A DNA stretch of 64,000 nucleotides from Paenibacillus oralis (GTDB taxonomy: Bacteria > Bacillota > Bacilli > Paenibacillales > Paenibacillaceae). The translations under genes were made by a program, and so were the position numbers. Shown here one piece after another: positions 53,392 through 62,690 of this stretch. Each line of letters opens with the position of its first letter. Position 1 is the first letter of the stretch. The notes under the pieces were generated by a model. That model worked only from the letters and a program-made list of their open reading frames with translations, was not told the DNA's origin and made no database searches. The stretch is from contig NZ_RRCN01000001.1 of assembly GCF_003863965.1 (NCBI RefSeq), positions 3,368,304 to 3,432,303 of the forward strand, written 5' to 3'.

Positions 53392-56300
53392 GTGAAGCGG
53401 TGGATTTACATATATCGCTACGATTTGATCGCCGCCGGAGCGATTCTATTGATTGTTTTATTGTTTCTGGCGCCCATTTACGGCCGGGGGCAAATCGTGT
53501 TCAGCGATTTGGCTTTTGGCAGCCGTTCGGACCGTTACATGGAGGAAATTGTCGGCGTTTGGAATGAGCGCTGGTCTACGTCGACTCTGCTCAACGCACC
53601 GAGACTGCTGTATATTTTACCCTTTTATGGGTTGTCTCTTGTCTTTGGAGGAAGCGGCGCCGTCCTGCTCAAGTCATTTGTCACCTGTCTGCTGCTGGTG
53701 TCGGCGCTGTCGATGTACCTGTTTACGAAACGGCTGGTTGGGGTGTACTATTCCGTCGATTTTACGCTCACGCGCATGATGGCCTTGCTTCCGGGGGCGC
53801 TGTTTTACGCGCTCAACCCTTGGGTTGTGTTTCGTATTCAGCACATTTATTTATTGTGCGGGTACAGCTTGTTCCCGCTTGTGTTGATGCTGTTCTTCAG
53901 CGCGTTTGATCCGAAATTTCAGCGCCAGCGGATCGAAAATTACGATGTTCGCAGGCTGTACCGCCGCAACGTGGTTGACTTGTTTCTGCTTGCCATCGTT
54001 TTTACCGTCAGCGCGGCGGCGATCCACTACTTTTTTTACGGCCTGATCTATTTGGGGATGTTTGCGGTGTTACTGGCGATCAAGCTGGGCTGGGTTTACC
54101 GCAGCGGCGGCTGGTCCATGCTTAAGGCGCTGTACCGGAACTTTCTGCTCAAAGGAGTGATCTTCGGCCTCTTATTCGGGCTGCTCAGCTTCTATTGGCT
54201 GTCCCTGTATTTCGGCAGCATCTTGATGGATGCCCAGGTGTCCCAGAACAACATCAATGTGGTCGACACCCTGTCCCTTTTCAGCAGGAACAGCAGCCTG
54301 GTCAATGTGCTGTACTTCATCAGCTACTGGTGGCCGATGTTTCCGCTGGAGCGCTTGCCGCTCTCCTTCTACGTTGGCGGCGGCGTGCTGCTGGCGCTGA
54401 TCGCACTAAGCATGCTGACGGCGTCACGCCGGTTTTCCATCATTTTGATGTTTACACTGCTGACGATGGTGTTTGCGCTCGTAGCGACAGGGGTTAAAAT
54501 CCCGCTGTTGGCCAAGGCGTTTGTCCTGCTGGTGACCAAGACGCCGATCATCGGCACGATGTTCCGCGACCCGAACAAAATCGTCGGACTTCTTGCCGTC
54601 AATTTCAGCGTGCTTTTGTCCTTTGGCGTCATCCGGGTGTTGGAGTGGCTGAAGCTCCCGGCCGGCTCCCGTGTTGTGAAAGCGGCGGGGGCGCTCATTG
54701 TGCTGGGCTGTTTATGGATTTATGTCAATCCGCTGCGCGAAGAGTTCATTAAAGGCTACTACAAGCCGGTGCAAATTCCCGCGGAGTATGGCGAACTGGC
54801 CGCCAAGCTGACCGATCCCAAGCAGCTCGGGAGCAAGGCGCTTTATTTCCCCATCGCCGACAATATGATTCAGAGCTATAACGGTGTGGCTACACCGGTG
54901 TGGAATCAGGGAAATACGTTCATGGATAAAGCGACCGGCGACTTTCAGGTCTATTCTTCGCCCAAGAATACCTTGTTTCACCATGAGGGGAACGCGCCGA
55001 GCATTACGTATTATCTTAATTTTCTCCAGTATTTGCTGGATAACGGGCTTAGCAGCAAGCTGGGCAAGCTGTTTGCGCCTTTCGGCATCGACCAGCTTGT
55101 TTATCATCAGGAATACGCCGGACAGGAAGAACGGCAGGCGTTTAACCAAGAGCTGCTGAAAATGCAGGAGGGGTTGGATAATACGTACAATAACCGGTAC
55201 TTCTCTTTGTATCGGCTGGAAAATTCGCTGCCCTACATGTATGTCGTCCCGCGCAAAGTGGTAACGCCTTACGGCTTCAGCCGCATGGAAAGCTACAGCC
55301 ATCAACCCGGTTTCGACTTCTCCAATTTCGCGGTGCTGTTCACCGGCTTAGACCCCTCGCTGCCGATTTTGCCGGCCGTGAACCAAGGGGATTATCTGGA
55401 GGCCGCTTCTTTTGATGATCTGATGTTGTCCCAGCTTCCCGCTGAGTATTACCTGCGCCCGTTCGATGCCATCGAGGACGGTAACGCTTATCTGAAATGG
55501 TCGAAAACGCTGGTTTCCAACAATGATTGGCTGTGGTATTTGGCCTCGCAAAATATCGGCAATTATCCCTTTGATATGGACCTGAACGCCGGTACCGCCG
55601 TAACCTTTGCCACCAGCAAGCTGGATGTCGCACCTTATATGATGAACCGGATCAAAGGGAAGACGGTGCTTGATCTTAACGGCATGCTCAGCGGGAACCA
55701 ATTTTTTACCGCCGATAACCCGGACCTGTTCAAGATTCAGGCGGCTCCCTCAAGTACTGAGCGGTTGCCCAAACTGTACGGAGAGATTATGAAGGGAGAA
55801 CCGAAGAACATCTGGCAGGTGGCCAAATCGGGTTTGGTGGAGGCGAAGGAAAACAACCCTTATCAATTTTCCATTACGGCTTCAGGCAAGGGGACAAACC
55901 AATTGCATTTCAAGGTCCGTTTTTACGACGAAAATAAAAATGAGCTCGGCATCCATTATGTCGTCGCTCCCACGACGGAAAGCGACTTTGACGGGGCCCG
56001 CTTTTACGGGGAGTTTATCACGCCGCCCGGTACCGCGCGAATGCGGATCGATCTGCTGACCCGGCAGCGGCCGGAGCAAAATACCTATTGGCGGATTCAT
56101 GCGATTGATCTGGCCGATCTCGGAGCGTATAAGAAACCGAACACTTTTGTCATGCATAAAACGATGGACAAGCAGCAACTAGCGCGGATCTACGCGCGGG
56201 TGTTGGTCAACAAAGCGGGGGGGAGCATCCGTGTTACATTGCCGGACGGGACGGTCGATGTGCCGACCAAAGACGACAGCATCAATCAGTTTCAATGGGT

Positions 56301-57843
56301 GGACTTGGGACAGCATCTGTTGCCGCAAGGGGAGGTGAATGTTGCGGTAACCAATGTTCAGGGATTTAATGCCGTCAATGCGCTGGCGATCGTTCCTGAC
56401 GAGAAGCGGGAGGAACTGGCGCTTCCCGTGGAGCGGGCGATTGAGCGGGCCAAGCTGTTTTTGGTGCTGGAGGCTGAGCACGATTTTATGGGATTGGGGA
56501 ACGTGCAAAGCGATCGTGCTTACCCGAAATTGAGCATGGGCCGCGGGGTCAGCTACCAGGACGGGGAGCTGCGCAGAACTGTGGAAATTTTGCGGGACGG
56601 CGATTATTCGGCGGCGCTGCTGGCCAATTTGCCGTCCGGTCACCGCGGCAAGTTGACTGTAACCTTGATCAATCAGGCGACCGGAAAAGTGATTAAACGC
56701 ACCGTACAAGCGGAAAGGCCAAGTATACTTCGGGCAGAGGATACGGTGATCGAAACCGATCCTTTGCGGGAGACCTTCACCAAAAGGCTGCTTCGCTTGC
56801 CCTCGGTCCTGACGGATTACGGGCGCCATGAAATCCGGGATTTGCCCTTGGCTAAAGGAACCTATACACTGTCGATCGTTTTCGACAGTTCGGTTCCGTC
56901 GCAGAGCTCGCTGGCGGATTTTCAACCGCCGGAGCCTGCATCCGGCCAAGCGGCGGCCGCTGCGGCGGATGCGCCGTCGGATGCGCCGGCGAATGCGGAA
57001 GAGGCGTGCGTCCGTCTCCCGCTGGGCCGCTCGAAGCTGAAAACAGCGGAGGAGCAGCTGGAAATCCGCTATTCTCCCACCGATTCCTGCGCCTGGTACA
57101 CCTATGAATCCGGCTTGATGCCCGCGGAAGCGAACGGAGAGTACTTGGTAAGCTTTGACGCTGTATCGGAGAATGCTCCCGACCGGCATTTGAAAGTGGT
57201 GTTTTTTAACGGTCAAGATGAAGTGATTGCCACTTCCTATGTTGATGAAGTCGAAGAGAGCTACAAAAACAAGTGGAACCATTACGAGCAGATCTTTACC
57301 GCACCCGAAGGGGCGGCGGGGATGCGGATTCAAGTGCTGGCGAAGGGGGATCGCCGGGAAAAAGGGTTTTTCCGGATGAAAAATTATTCGGTCATTCCGT
57401 ATAAGGACATGATTCTGCTCGATCAATTCATCCTTTTTGAAGGGGACGGCAGCGAAACCTTTTTCACCTCTCCGCCGCATCCGCCCGAGGTGACGGTTCA
57501 GCGCGTAGATGCGATGAGCCGCAAGTTCACGCTCCGCAATCCGCAGCATGAGCAGGTGCTGATCAATGAGAGTGAATCACCCCATCCGCTGTGGGAGCTT
57601 GAACTGAACGGAGAGAAGCAACGGGCCCGCATCGCCGTGAACGGGGTCACGACCGGGTTCATCACGAGCGGGAGCGGAAGCGGCAAGATCGCCGTGATTC
57701 TCCGCCGCTTCTATCAGGTTGGAATCGTCTTGCTAGTGTTAAGTTTGTCGATTGGTGCGGTATGTATTTTTGCGCTGGACCAGTTGTTCTTCCATAAAGG
57801 CTATAAACAAGGCCAAAGGCGGTTTTTTCGTAAAACCTTATAA
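53392..57843 (+). CDS. Giant membrane protein with GT-C-like N-terminus and extracellular beta domains
   Basis: 1483 residues, GTG start with GAGGAGG upstream. Residues ~10-450 hold about 12-13 membrane segments (LIAAGAILLIVLLFLAPIYG; MMALLPGALFYALNPWVVF; VIFGLLFGLLSFYWLSLYF), resembling YfhO-like or arabinofuranosyltransferase-type GT-C enzymes. A ~950-residue extracytoplasmic part contains two related beta-sandwich domains at ~820-905 (YQFSITASGKGTNQLHFKVR ... RMRIDLL) and ~1245-1335 (EYLVSFDAVSENAPDRHLKV ... GMRIQVL), then a final membrane helix (VGIVLLVLSLSIGAVCIFAL). Probably uses a lipid-linked sugar to build or modify a surface polysaccharide. Its stop overlaps the convergent regulator gene by 6 bp. 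Confidence 0.75.
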   Translation: MKRWIYIYRYDLIAAGAILLIVLLFLAPIYGRGQIVFSDLAFGSRSDRYMEEIVGVWNERWSTSTLLNAPRLLYILPFYGLSLVFGGSGAVLLKSFVTCLLLVSALSMYLFTKRLVGVYYSVDFTLTRMMALLPGALFYALNPWVVFRIQHIYLLCGYSLFPLVLMLFFSAFDPKFQRQRIENYDVRRLYRRNVVDLFLLAIVFTVSAAAIHYFFYGLIYLGMFAVLLAIKLGWVYRSGGWSMLKALYRNFLLKGVIFGLLFGLLSFYWLSLYFGSILMDAQVSQNNINVVDTLSLFSRNSSLVNVLYFISYWWPMFPLERLPLSFYVGGGVLLALIALSMLTASRRFSIILMFTLLTMVFALVATGVKIPLLAKAFVLLVTKTPIIGTMFRDPNKIVGLLAVNFSVLLSFGVIRVLEWLKLPAGSRVVKAAGALIVLGCLWIYVNPLREEFIKGYYKPVQIPAEYGELAAKLTDPKQLGSKALYFPIADNMIQSYNGVATPVWNQGNTFMDKATGDFQVYSSPKNTLFHHEGNAPSITYYLNFLQYLLDNGLSSKLGKLFAPFGIDQLVYHQEYAGQEERQAFNQELLKMQEGLDNTYNNRYFSLYRLENSLPYMYVVPRKVVTPYGFSRMESYSHQPGFDFSNFAVLFTGLDPSLPILPAVNQGDYLEAASFDDLMLSQLPAEYYLRPFDAIEDGNAYLKWSKTLVSNNDWLWYLASQNIGNYPFDMDLNAGTAVTFATSKLDVAPYMMNRIKGKTVLDLNGMLSGNQFFTADNPDLFKIQAAPSSTERLPKLYGEIMKGEPKNIWQVAKSGLVEAKENNPYQFSITASGKGTNQLHFKVRFYDENKNELGIHYVVAPTTESDFDGARFYGEFITPPGTARMRIDLLTRQRPEQNTYWRIHAIDLADLGAYKKPNTFVMHKTMDKQQLARIYARVLVNKAGGSIRVTLPDGTVDVPTKDDSINQFQWVDLGQHLLPQGEVNVAVTNVQGFNAVNALAIVPDEKREELALPVERAIERAKLFLVLEAEHDFMGLGNVQSDRAYPKLSMGRGVSYQDGELRRTVEILRDGDYSAALLANLPSGHRGKLTVTLINQATGKVIKRTVQAERPSILRAEDTVIETDPLRETFTKRLLRLPSVLTDYGRHEIRDLPLAKGTYTLSIVFDSSVPSQSSLADFQPPEPASGQAAAAAADAPSDAPANAEEACVRLPLGRSKLKTAEEQLEIRYSPTDSCAWYTYESGLMPAEANGEYLVSFDAVSENAPDRHLKVVFFNGQDEVIATSYVDEVEESYKNKWNHYEQIFTAPEGAAGMRIQVLAKGDRREKGFFRMKNYSVIPYKDMILLDQFILFEGDGSETFFTSPPHPPEVTVQRVDAMSRKFTLRNPQHEQVLINESESPHPLWELELNGEKQRARIAVNGVTTGFITSGSGSGKIAVILRRFYQVGIVLLVLSLSIGAVCIFALDQLFFHKGYKQGQRRFFRKTL

Positions 57844-58530
57844 AGCGTATTTGTACCCGGCCCCCCATACGGTCAGAATGTGACGTGGATTTTTCGGGTC
57901 GGGTTCGATTTTTTTGCGCAAGCTGGAAATATGCACATCGATGGTGCGGTCCAGGTAGGCGCGATCGCTGCCCTTAATCCGGTCGAGCAGTTCGTTGCGG
58001 GTGAACACCTTGCCGGGAGAATTGGCCAACTGCTTCATGATTTCAAACTCAATATTCGTCACTTCGATCTCTTCGCCGTTTACAAATAAGCTGCGTCTAT
58101 ACTCGTTTACGGCGATTTCGCCTTTTTTGGCCGGAATGGGCGAAGCGCCCGGCGATTCCCGGGCGGCCTGCGATCTTCTAAGCAGCGCTTTGATTCTGGC
58201 GTCCAGCTCCTTCAGGCTGAACGGCTTGCACAGAAAATCGTCCGCCCCGTTTTCGAGCGCGCGAATCCGTTCATCGAGCAGGGTGTTGGCCGAAATCATC
58301 AGAACCGGTGCGGAAGTATGCGCGTGAATCGCCCGGACCAACTCGTTGCCGTCCATCTCCGGCAGCATCAGGTCGATGATGATCACGTCGGGCTCATCCA
58401 GCTTCAGCATTTGCATCGCTTCCTGGGAATGATAGAAGCTATTCACCTGGTACCCGTTCTCTTCAAGAAAGAGAGCGATCATGTCGGTTAGATTTTTCTC
58501 ATCATCAACAAGTAGTACTTTAGTATTCAT
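57838..58530 (-). CDS. OmpR-family response regulator
   Basis: 230 residues. Receiver domain: VDDEKN (residues 8-13), phospho-acceptor Asp53 in IIIDLMLPEMDG, Lys in FLCKPFSL. Winged-helix Trans_reg_C in the last ~95 residues (EFEIMKQLANSPGKVFTRNE ... IDVHISSLRKKIE). AGGAGGGTG before the ATG. Convergent with the giant membrane protein gene, 6-bp overlap of stops. Its likely partner kinase is at 60067, on the other strand with the ManC-type gene between. Confidence 0.92.
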   Translation of the reverse strand: MNTKVLLVDDEKNLTDMIALFLEENGYQVNSFYHSQEAMQMLKLDEPDVIIIDLMLPEMDGNELVRAIHAHTSAPVLMISANTLLDERIRALENGADDFLCKPFSLKELDARIKALLRRSQAARESPGASPIPAKKGEIAVNEYRRSLFVNGEEIEVTNIEFEIMKQLANSPGKVFTRNELLDRIKGSDRAYLDRTIDVHISSLRKKIEPDPKNPRHILTVWGAGYKYAL

Positions 58531-58571
58531 CCATAAGTCACCCTCCTATTCTATGAAATAATAAAGGAAAA

Positions 58572-58616
58572 ATTAATATTTGCAATATACAAAATAACAA
58601 AAATGATTAATATTTG
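58572..58616. promoter_or_regulatory. Direct repeat in the divergent promoter region
   Basis: ATTAATATTTG at 58572-58582 and again at 58606-58616 (34 bp apart), each followed by near-identical A/T bases. AT-rich gap between the response regulator and manC-type gene; possible binding site of that regulator. Confidence 0.5.
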
Positions 58617-58656
58617 AAATAATGTGACAATCATCAATTAAAAGGTGGGAGAAAAA

Positions 58657-60045
58657 ATGCGTCTAATTTTATTGTCAGGCGGTGCGGGGAAACGACTGTG
58701 GCCTTTGTCGAACACGAACCGTCCGAAGCAGTTTTTGCCCGTGTTGCGGCATGAGGGGAAGGCGGAAAGCATGTTGCAGCGGGTTTGCCGCCAGCTTTCC
58801 GACGCGGGGTTGGCGGAAGCGTTGTTGTTCTCGGCCAGCCTTGGACAGAGGGAGCTGATTCAAGGGCAGGTTGGCGATCTGGCGCCGATTCTGGAGGAAC
58901 CGGAGCGGAGGGACACCTTTCCGGCCATCAGTTTGGCCTCCGCCTACTTGCACAGCAAGGAAGGCTGTGGTCCTGACGAAATCGTGGGGGTGATGCCGGT
59001 CGACGGTTATGCGGAGGATTCCTTTTTTCAAGCCTTGGGCAAACTACCCGGCGTGTTGGCGGACACTGGCGCCGATCTGGCGCTTTTGGGCGTGGCTCCC
59101 GACTCGCCTGCGGATAAATTCGGCTATATTGTGACGCAGCAACCGGCCGGAGCTGATGGAAGCTTGCGGGTTCGAGCGTTTGTGGAGAAGCCTTCCGCGG
59201 CTAGGGCTCAAACGTTGATTGACGAGGGCGCCTTATGGAACTGCGGCGTGTTCGTGTTTCGGCTTGGATTTTTGCTTGGCGGGCTTAAGCAAAGAGGCCT
59301 TCCGGCAGATTACGATGAACTGCTCGGCATGTATAAGCTGCTTCCGCGCCAAAGCTTCGACATCGAGGTGGTGGAACGAACGAAGCGCATTGTAGCCGTT
59401 CCTTATCAAGGCCGCTGGAAAGATATCGGCACATGGAATTCGCTCTCGGAAGAAATGGAGCAGCAGGTCAGCGGGAGCGGTTATGTCTGTCCGGATTCAT
59501 CCGGCTCCCGTATTGTCAATGAGCTGGATATCCCCGTAGGCGTATGGAGAGTGCCCAACATCGTCGTGGCCGCGGGACCCGACGGTATTCTGGTCACCGA
59601 CCGGGAAGCGTCGACCGGCATTAAAGATATGGTGGATCAAGTCGAAATCACCCCCCGTTTTAAAGAAACCGGGTGGGGCCGGAAGACGGTGTTGACCGCA
59701 AGACACGCGGGCGAAACGGAATCGGTGACCAACCGGGCCGTTATTTCCGCAGGCCGTTTTATCGGCTATCATGAACATGGGCGGCGCAAAGAAATCTGGA
59801 TCGTGATTGCCGGCGCGGGCGAAGCGTGTATTGACGGGCAAACGTTTCCCGTAGAAGCGGGAAGCGTTGTTGTCGTTGAGCCGGGCATGAAACATGCATT
59901 GTTGGCGTACAGCGATCTGGAATTGATCGAATTGCAAATCGGTCTAAAAATCGAAGACAGCGACATTATCCGTTATGCCGCTCCTTGGATGGCGAAGGAG
60001 GGAAAGGGGGAAGAGCAAAACCATGAAGTGCCGGCCAGGCGGTAA
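58657..60045 (+). CDS. manC: Bifunctional mannose-1-phosphate guanylyltransferase / mannose-6-phosphate isomerase-like
   Basis: 462 residues from the ATG at 58657; AAAGGTGG is 8 bp upstream. Nucleotidyltransferase motif LLSGGAGKRLWPLSNTNRPK at the N-terminus, MPVDGYAED, FVEKPSAARA and WNCGVFVF. From ~residue 360 the type II isomerase cupin: GWGRKTVLTARHAGE, ISAGRFIGYHEHGRRKEIWI and GSVVVVEPGMKHAL. Makes GDP-mannose in the cytoplasm; the cupin may be only regulatory. Supplies a donor for the glycosyltransferases upstream. Confidence 0.88.
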   Translation: MRLILLSGGAGKRLWPLSNTNRPKQFLPVLRHEGKAESMLQRVCRQLSDAGLAEALLFSASLGQRELIQGQVGDLAPILEEPERRDTFPAISLASAYLHSKEGCGPDEIVGVMPVDGYAEDSFFQALGKLPGVLADTGADLALLGVAPDSPADKFGYIVTQQPAGADGSLRVRAFVEKPSAARAQTLIDEGALWNCGVFVFRLGFLLGGLKQRGLPADYDELLGMYKLLPRQSFDIEVVERTKRIVAVPYQGRWKDIGTWNSLSEEMEQQVSGSGYVCPDSSGSRIVNELDIPVGVWRVPNIVVAAGPDGILVTDREASTGIKDMVDQVEITPRFKETGWGRKTVLTARHAGETESVTNRAVISAGRFIGYHEHGRRKEIWIVIAGAGEACIDGQTFPVEAGSVVVVEPGMKHALLAYSDLELIELQIGLKIEDSDIIRYAAPWMAKEGKGEEQNHEVPARR

Positions 60046-60066
60046 AACCGGACAAGCGGTTGGCAA

Positions 60067-61146
60067 ATGAGAGAAAAAATGGCTGAGGAACAACACGACA
60101 TTGATACGTACTACTTGGAATCATTTCAGGAAGGTATCCTTAAATGCGATACTAGGGGTATGATCGTGTTTATGAACCGCAGGCTCAAAGACCTGTTCGG
60201 CTTGGATGAGATGACCGGGCATGACATTACGGCTTTTACAAAAGCGATGGATGCGAACATTCAGCAGGAGGAGCATAAGCTTACCAAGACAATACAAGCG
60301 TTTCGAAGAGGCGAGGTGAACGGGAATCAGGGGAAGTTTCTATATACCCAAGGGCCTAGGCGTTTTTTCTCGTTTTATGTGAACCCGGTATTCGATGCCG
60401 CGCAAACGGCATGCTACGGGTATTTATTGGTATTTCGGGAATGCGGCGAAGAGGTGGCGGGCGATAAGCAGAGGCACGAAATGATCAGCGTGGTCTCCCA
60501 TGAATTAAGGACACCTCTGACGACGCTGCTGGGCTATGTGGAAATGTTGATGCAGTACGATATTACTGAGCAGAACAGGCGGCGCTACATGGAAATCATT
60601 TTTGCGGAAGGGAACCGGTTGTCCAATCTGCTTGAGGATGTTGTGGACAGTGAGCGGCTGGAATCGGGAGTGTTTAACTATCACAAAACTTATGTACCGC
60701 TGGTGGAACTCATTCACGAAGCAGCCGAACGATGGAATTTGAAATCTTCGCAGCTCATTCACGTGGACTCCGAGGTTGAAGACGCATTTATCTACGCGGA
60801 CCGGATCAGAATCACCCAAGTCTTTGACAACTTAATCAACAATGCGCTTAAATATTCTCCCGGCAAAGAAGTTATACGTATCCGAATCGCGGAAGAAGCA
60901 GGCTGTTATGTCATCGAGGTGACGGATTACGGGATAGGAATTCCCGCGGAGATGCATGCGCGGCTGTTCGATAAATTTTATCGAGTCAGCCATTCGGGCT
61001 CCCGCCAAATTAAGGGCAGCGGTCTGGGGCTTTATATCGTCAAGAAAATTGTAACGGACCATGGAGGGACGATTACCTTAACCTCGGAAGTAGGGCGAGG
61101 AAGCACATTCCGCTTGCGTATGCCAAAACCCGATCATTTGGATTAA
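60067..61146 (+). CDS. Cytoplasmic PAS sensor histidine kinase
   Basis: 359 residues from the ATG at 60067 (60079 also possible; neither has a strong ribosome site). PAS domain at ~10-125 (GILKCDTRGMIVFMNRRLKD), HisKA with His145 in ISVVSHELRTPLTTLLGYVE, and HATPase with NALKYSPGKE, DYGIGIP and GSGLGLYIVK. No membrane segment, so it senses a cytoplasmic signal through PAS. Follows manC by 21 bp. Most likely partner of the 57838 regulator. Confidence 0.9.
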   Translation: MREKMAEEQHDIDTYYLESFQEGILKCDTRGMIVFMNRRLKDLFGLDEMTGHDITAFTKAMDANIQQEEHKLTKTIQAFRRGEVNGNQGKFLYTQGPRRFFSFYVNPVFDAAQTACYGYLLVFRECGEEVAGDKQRHEMISVVSHELRTPLTTLLGYVEMLMQYDITEQNRRRYMEIIFAEGNRLSNLLEDVVDSERLESGVFNYHKTYVPLVELIHEAAERWNLKSSQLIHVDSEVEDAFIYADRIRITQVFDNLINNALKYSPGKEVIRIRIAEEAGCYVIEVTDYGIGIPAEMHARLFDKFYRVSHSGSRQIKGSGLGLYIVKKIVTDHGGTITLTSEVGRGSTFRLRMPKPDHLD

Positions 61147-61227
61147 GTCTTACCCAATTTAAAACGCAAAACCCGAAACGGCGCTTGACCAAACAATCAT
61201 GAGAAAACTCCTGCGAAAATGCGAGAA

Positions 61228-61428
61228 ATATAAGGACAAAAAATGTCTTTATTCCGGCGATATCCGTCCATTTGAGGGAAATAGGGGGAATTTATGTCGC
61301 TATTTTCTCGAATCACAAGGAAAAGCCTGCGTTCTGGACCCTTCACAGGAAAATAAGTACATAAAATGCCGCTAATGGGGATGAACAGGCCTGGCTCCGG
61401 ATAATAAGCACATAAATTTCCGCTATTT
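61228..61428. repeat. Four-unit intergenic element, AAATAGCG family (copy 4)
   Basis: 27-bp units at 61228, 61279, 61351 and 61402; spacing 51/72/51. Unit 2 has GGGGAA left and TGTCGC right; units 3-4 have AAGTACAT or AAGCACAT left and GCCGC or TTCCGC right, i.e. inverted. Most diverged of the four. Confidence 0.82.
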
Positions 61429-61591
61429 TGTAGACCGACACTTAGTTCGCTCCAACAGCTTAAGCCCATTTTATACATAAGAAAAACTTCTATCGAAGTA
61501 CATCCAAAGAAGACAAACCGCGTTAAGAAGCAGTTTTTCTTGCGATAACAGGAAGTAGACCTGGACCCTACGAAGTTTATACTTTCTGAGA

Positions 61592-61711
61592 TCTAAAAAA
61601 ACAAAAAAAGCCCTCTGTTCGGTAGCTGGCTGCCATCCTTGCGGGAAGGCCCTTTAGCTTTGCGTCGCTGCCTTTCGACAGGTTTGCCGTTATCGTAGCC
61701 GCTTTTTCACA
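61592..61711 (-). ncRNA. Cyclic di-GMP-I riboswitch (GEMM-I) with terminator
   Basis: Read on the minus strand: GGCAAACC (61681-61688), a GAAA tetraloop hairpin (61669-61680), GACGCAAAGC (61657-61666), AAAGGGCC, GGATGGCAGCC and AGCTACCGAA (about 61617-61630). These are the P1/P2/P3 landmarks of the class I aptamer and its tetraloop contact. AGGGC then a long U run (61595-61609) follow, so the switch probably controls termination. No coding gene lies downstream on this strand before opposite-strand genes. Confidence 0.88.
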
Positions 61712-61717
61712 AAAAAT

Positions 61718-61746
61718 ATCGTATCACGATTCCCTGAAACATGCAA
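61718..61746 (-). promoter_or_regulatory. Promoter of the c-di-GMP riboswitch
   Basis: On the minus strand TTGCAT (61741-61746), 17-bp spacer, TACGAT (61718-61723). Transcription would start about 61711, just before the aptamer. Confidence 0.65.
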
Positions 61747-61913
61747 TCCATTTCCTGGTAAGCCGGGTGCGCAAGATTTCTCTTGCCACCCTTGGAATAT
61801 TAAGGTATGATAGTATCCTTCTTGCAAAATCGCCTTGTCTGAAGTGGACGGGTCCGCCGTCTATGAGGGGATAAAACTCCCTTTAAATGTGCTTATCGGA
61901 GGTGTTTAATCGC

Positions 61914-62690
61914 ATGCTTTATTTCACGCTGGCTTCCAAAGCCTATGCCCGCAATTTGCAGTACCGCGGAGCCCATATGGTGCACAACCTCGCGAGCGCG
62001 ATGTTCGGATTTATGTACGCGTGCATCTGGATCGGGCTGGGAAAGGACCACTCGCTGGGAGAATACGGTACGCAGGGGATGGTGAATTACATCACTTTCA
62101 CCCAGGCGTGTCTCTGGATCACCAGTTTCATCACGGGCGGGCTCGGCATCCCCCAATCCGTCAGGACCGGGCAAATCGCGCTTGACCTGATGCGTCCCGT
62201 TCATCTGTTCAGCCATGCGATGGCCAGGGAATGGGGGCAAATCGCCTACCAGTTCGTTTACAAATCCATCCCGATTTATCTCCTGTATTTCTTCGTTTTT
62301 TCACTGCAAGTTCCAAATCAATGGACCGCCATGCTGTACACTGTGTTAGGGCTGCTCGGAGCCTCCTATCTGTCGATTTGCATAAACTATTTGATCGGCG
62401 TAAGCGCCTTGTGGACGACGGAATCGTCCTGGTTGTATTGGGCCAACAGCGCGCTTATTAATTTGCTTGCCGGATTTTTTATTCCGCTGGAATGGCTGCC
62501 CGGGCCGCTGGAAAACCTCGCCTGGATGTCGCCTTATCCCTACCTGCTGTACGTTCCCACAACGATTTATCTCGGAACCGGAAGCGGCTCCGCCTTATGG
62601 GGAACGCTGCTTTGGTGCGTCCTGATGACCGTTTGCTGTCTGCTGGCGACCCGGCTGCTGCGGCGGAAAGTGGAGGTGCAGGGCGGATGA
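61914..62690 (+). CDS. ABC-2 family transporter permease
   Basis: 258 residues from the ATG at 61914 (GGAGGTG 9-10 bp upstream). Six membrane segments (MVHNLASAMFGFMYACIWIG; LYTVLGLLGASYLSICINYL; LINLLAGFFIPLEWLPGPLE). PF06182-like ABC-2 exporter permease judged by the RTGQIALDLMRPV motif. It works with the 62687 permease (4-bp overlap) and the 63907 ATPase. Substrate unknown; relatives export lipids or antibiotics. Confidence 0.85.
   Translation: MLYFTLASKAYARNLQYRGAHMVHNLASAMFGFMYACIWIGLGKDHSLGEYGTQGMVNYITFTQACLWITSFITGGLGIPQSVRTGQIALDLMRPVHLFSHAMAREWGQIAYQFVYKSIPIYLLYFFVFSLQVPNQWTAMLYTVLGLLGASYLSICINYLIGVSALWTTESSWLYWANSALINLLAGFFIPLEWLPGPLENLAWMSPYPYLLYVPTTIYLGTGSGSALWGTLLWCVLMTVCCLLATRLLRRKVEVQGG

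Noticed and set aside
56179..57549. 456-codon minus-strand open frame inside the giant membrane protein gene
   Set aside because: Antisense shadow with Arg/His/Gln-rich composition and no ribosome site or family motif.
61197..61478. 93-codon minus-strand open frame as target of the c-di-GMP riboswitch
   Set aside because: It runs through the four-unit repeat, has no ribosome site and its composition comes from the repeat.
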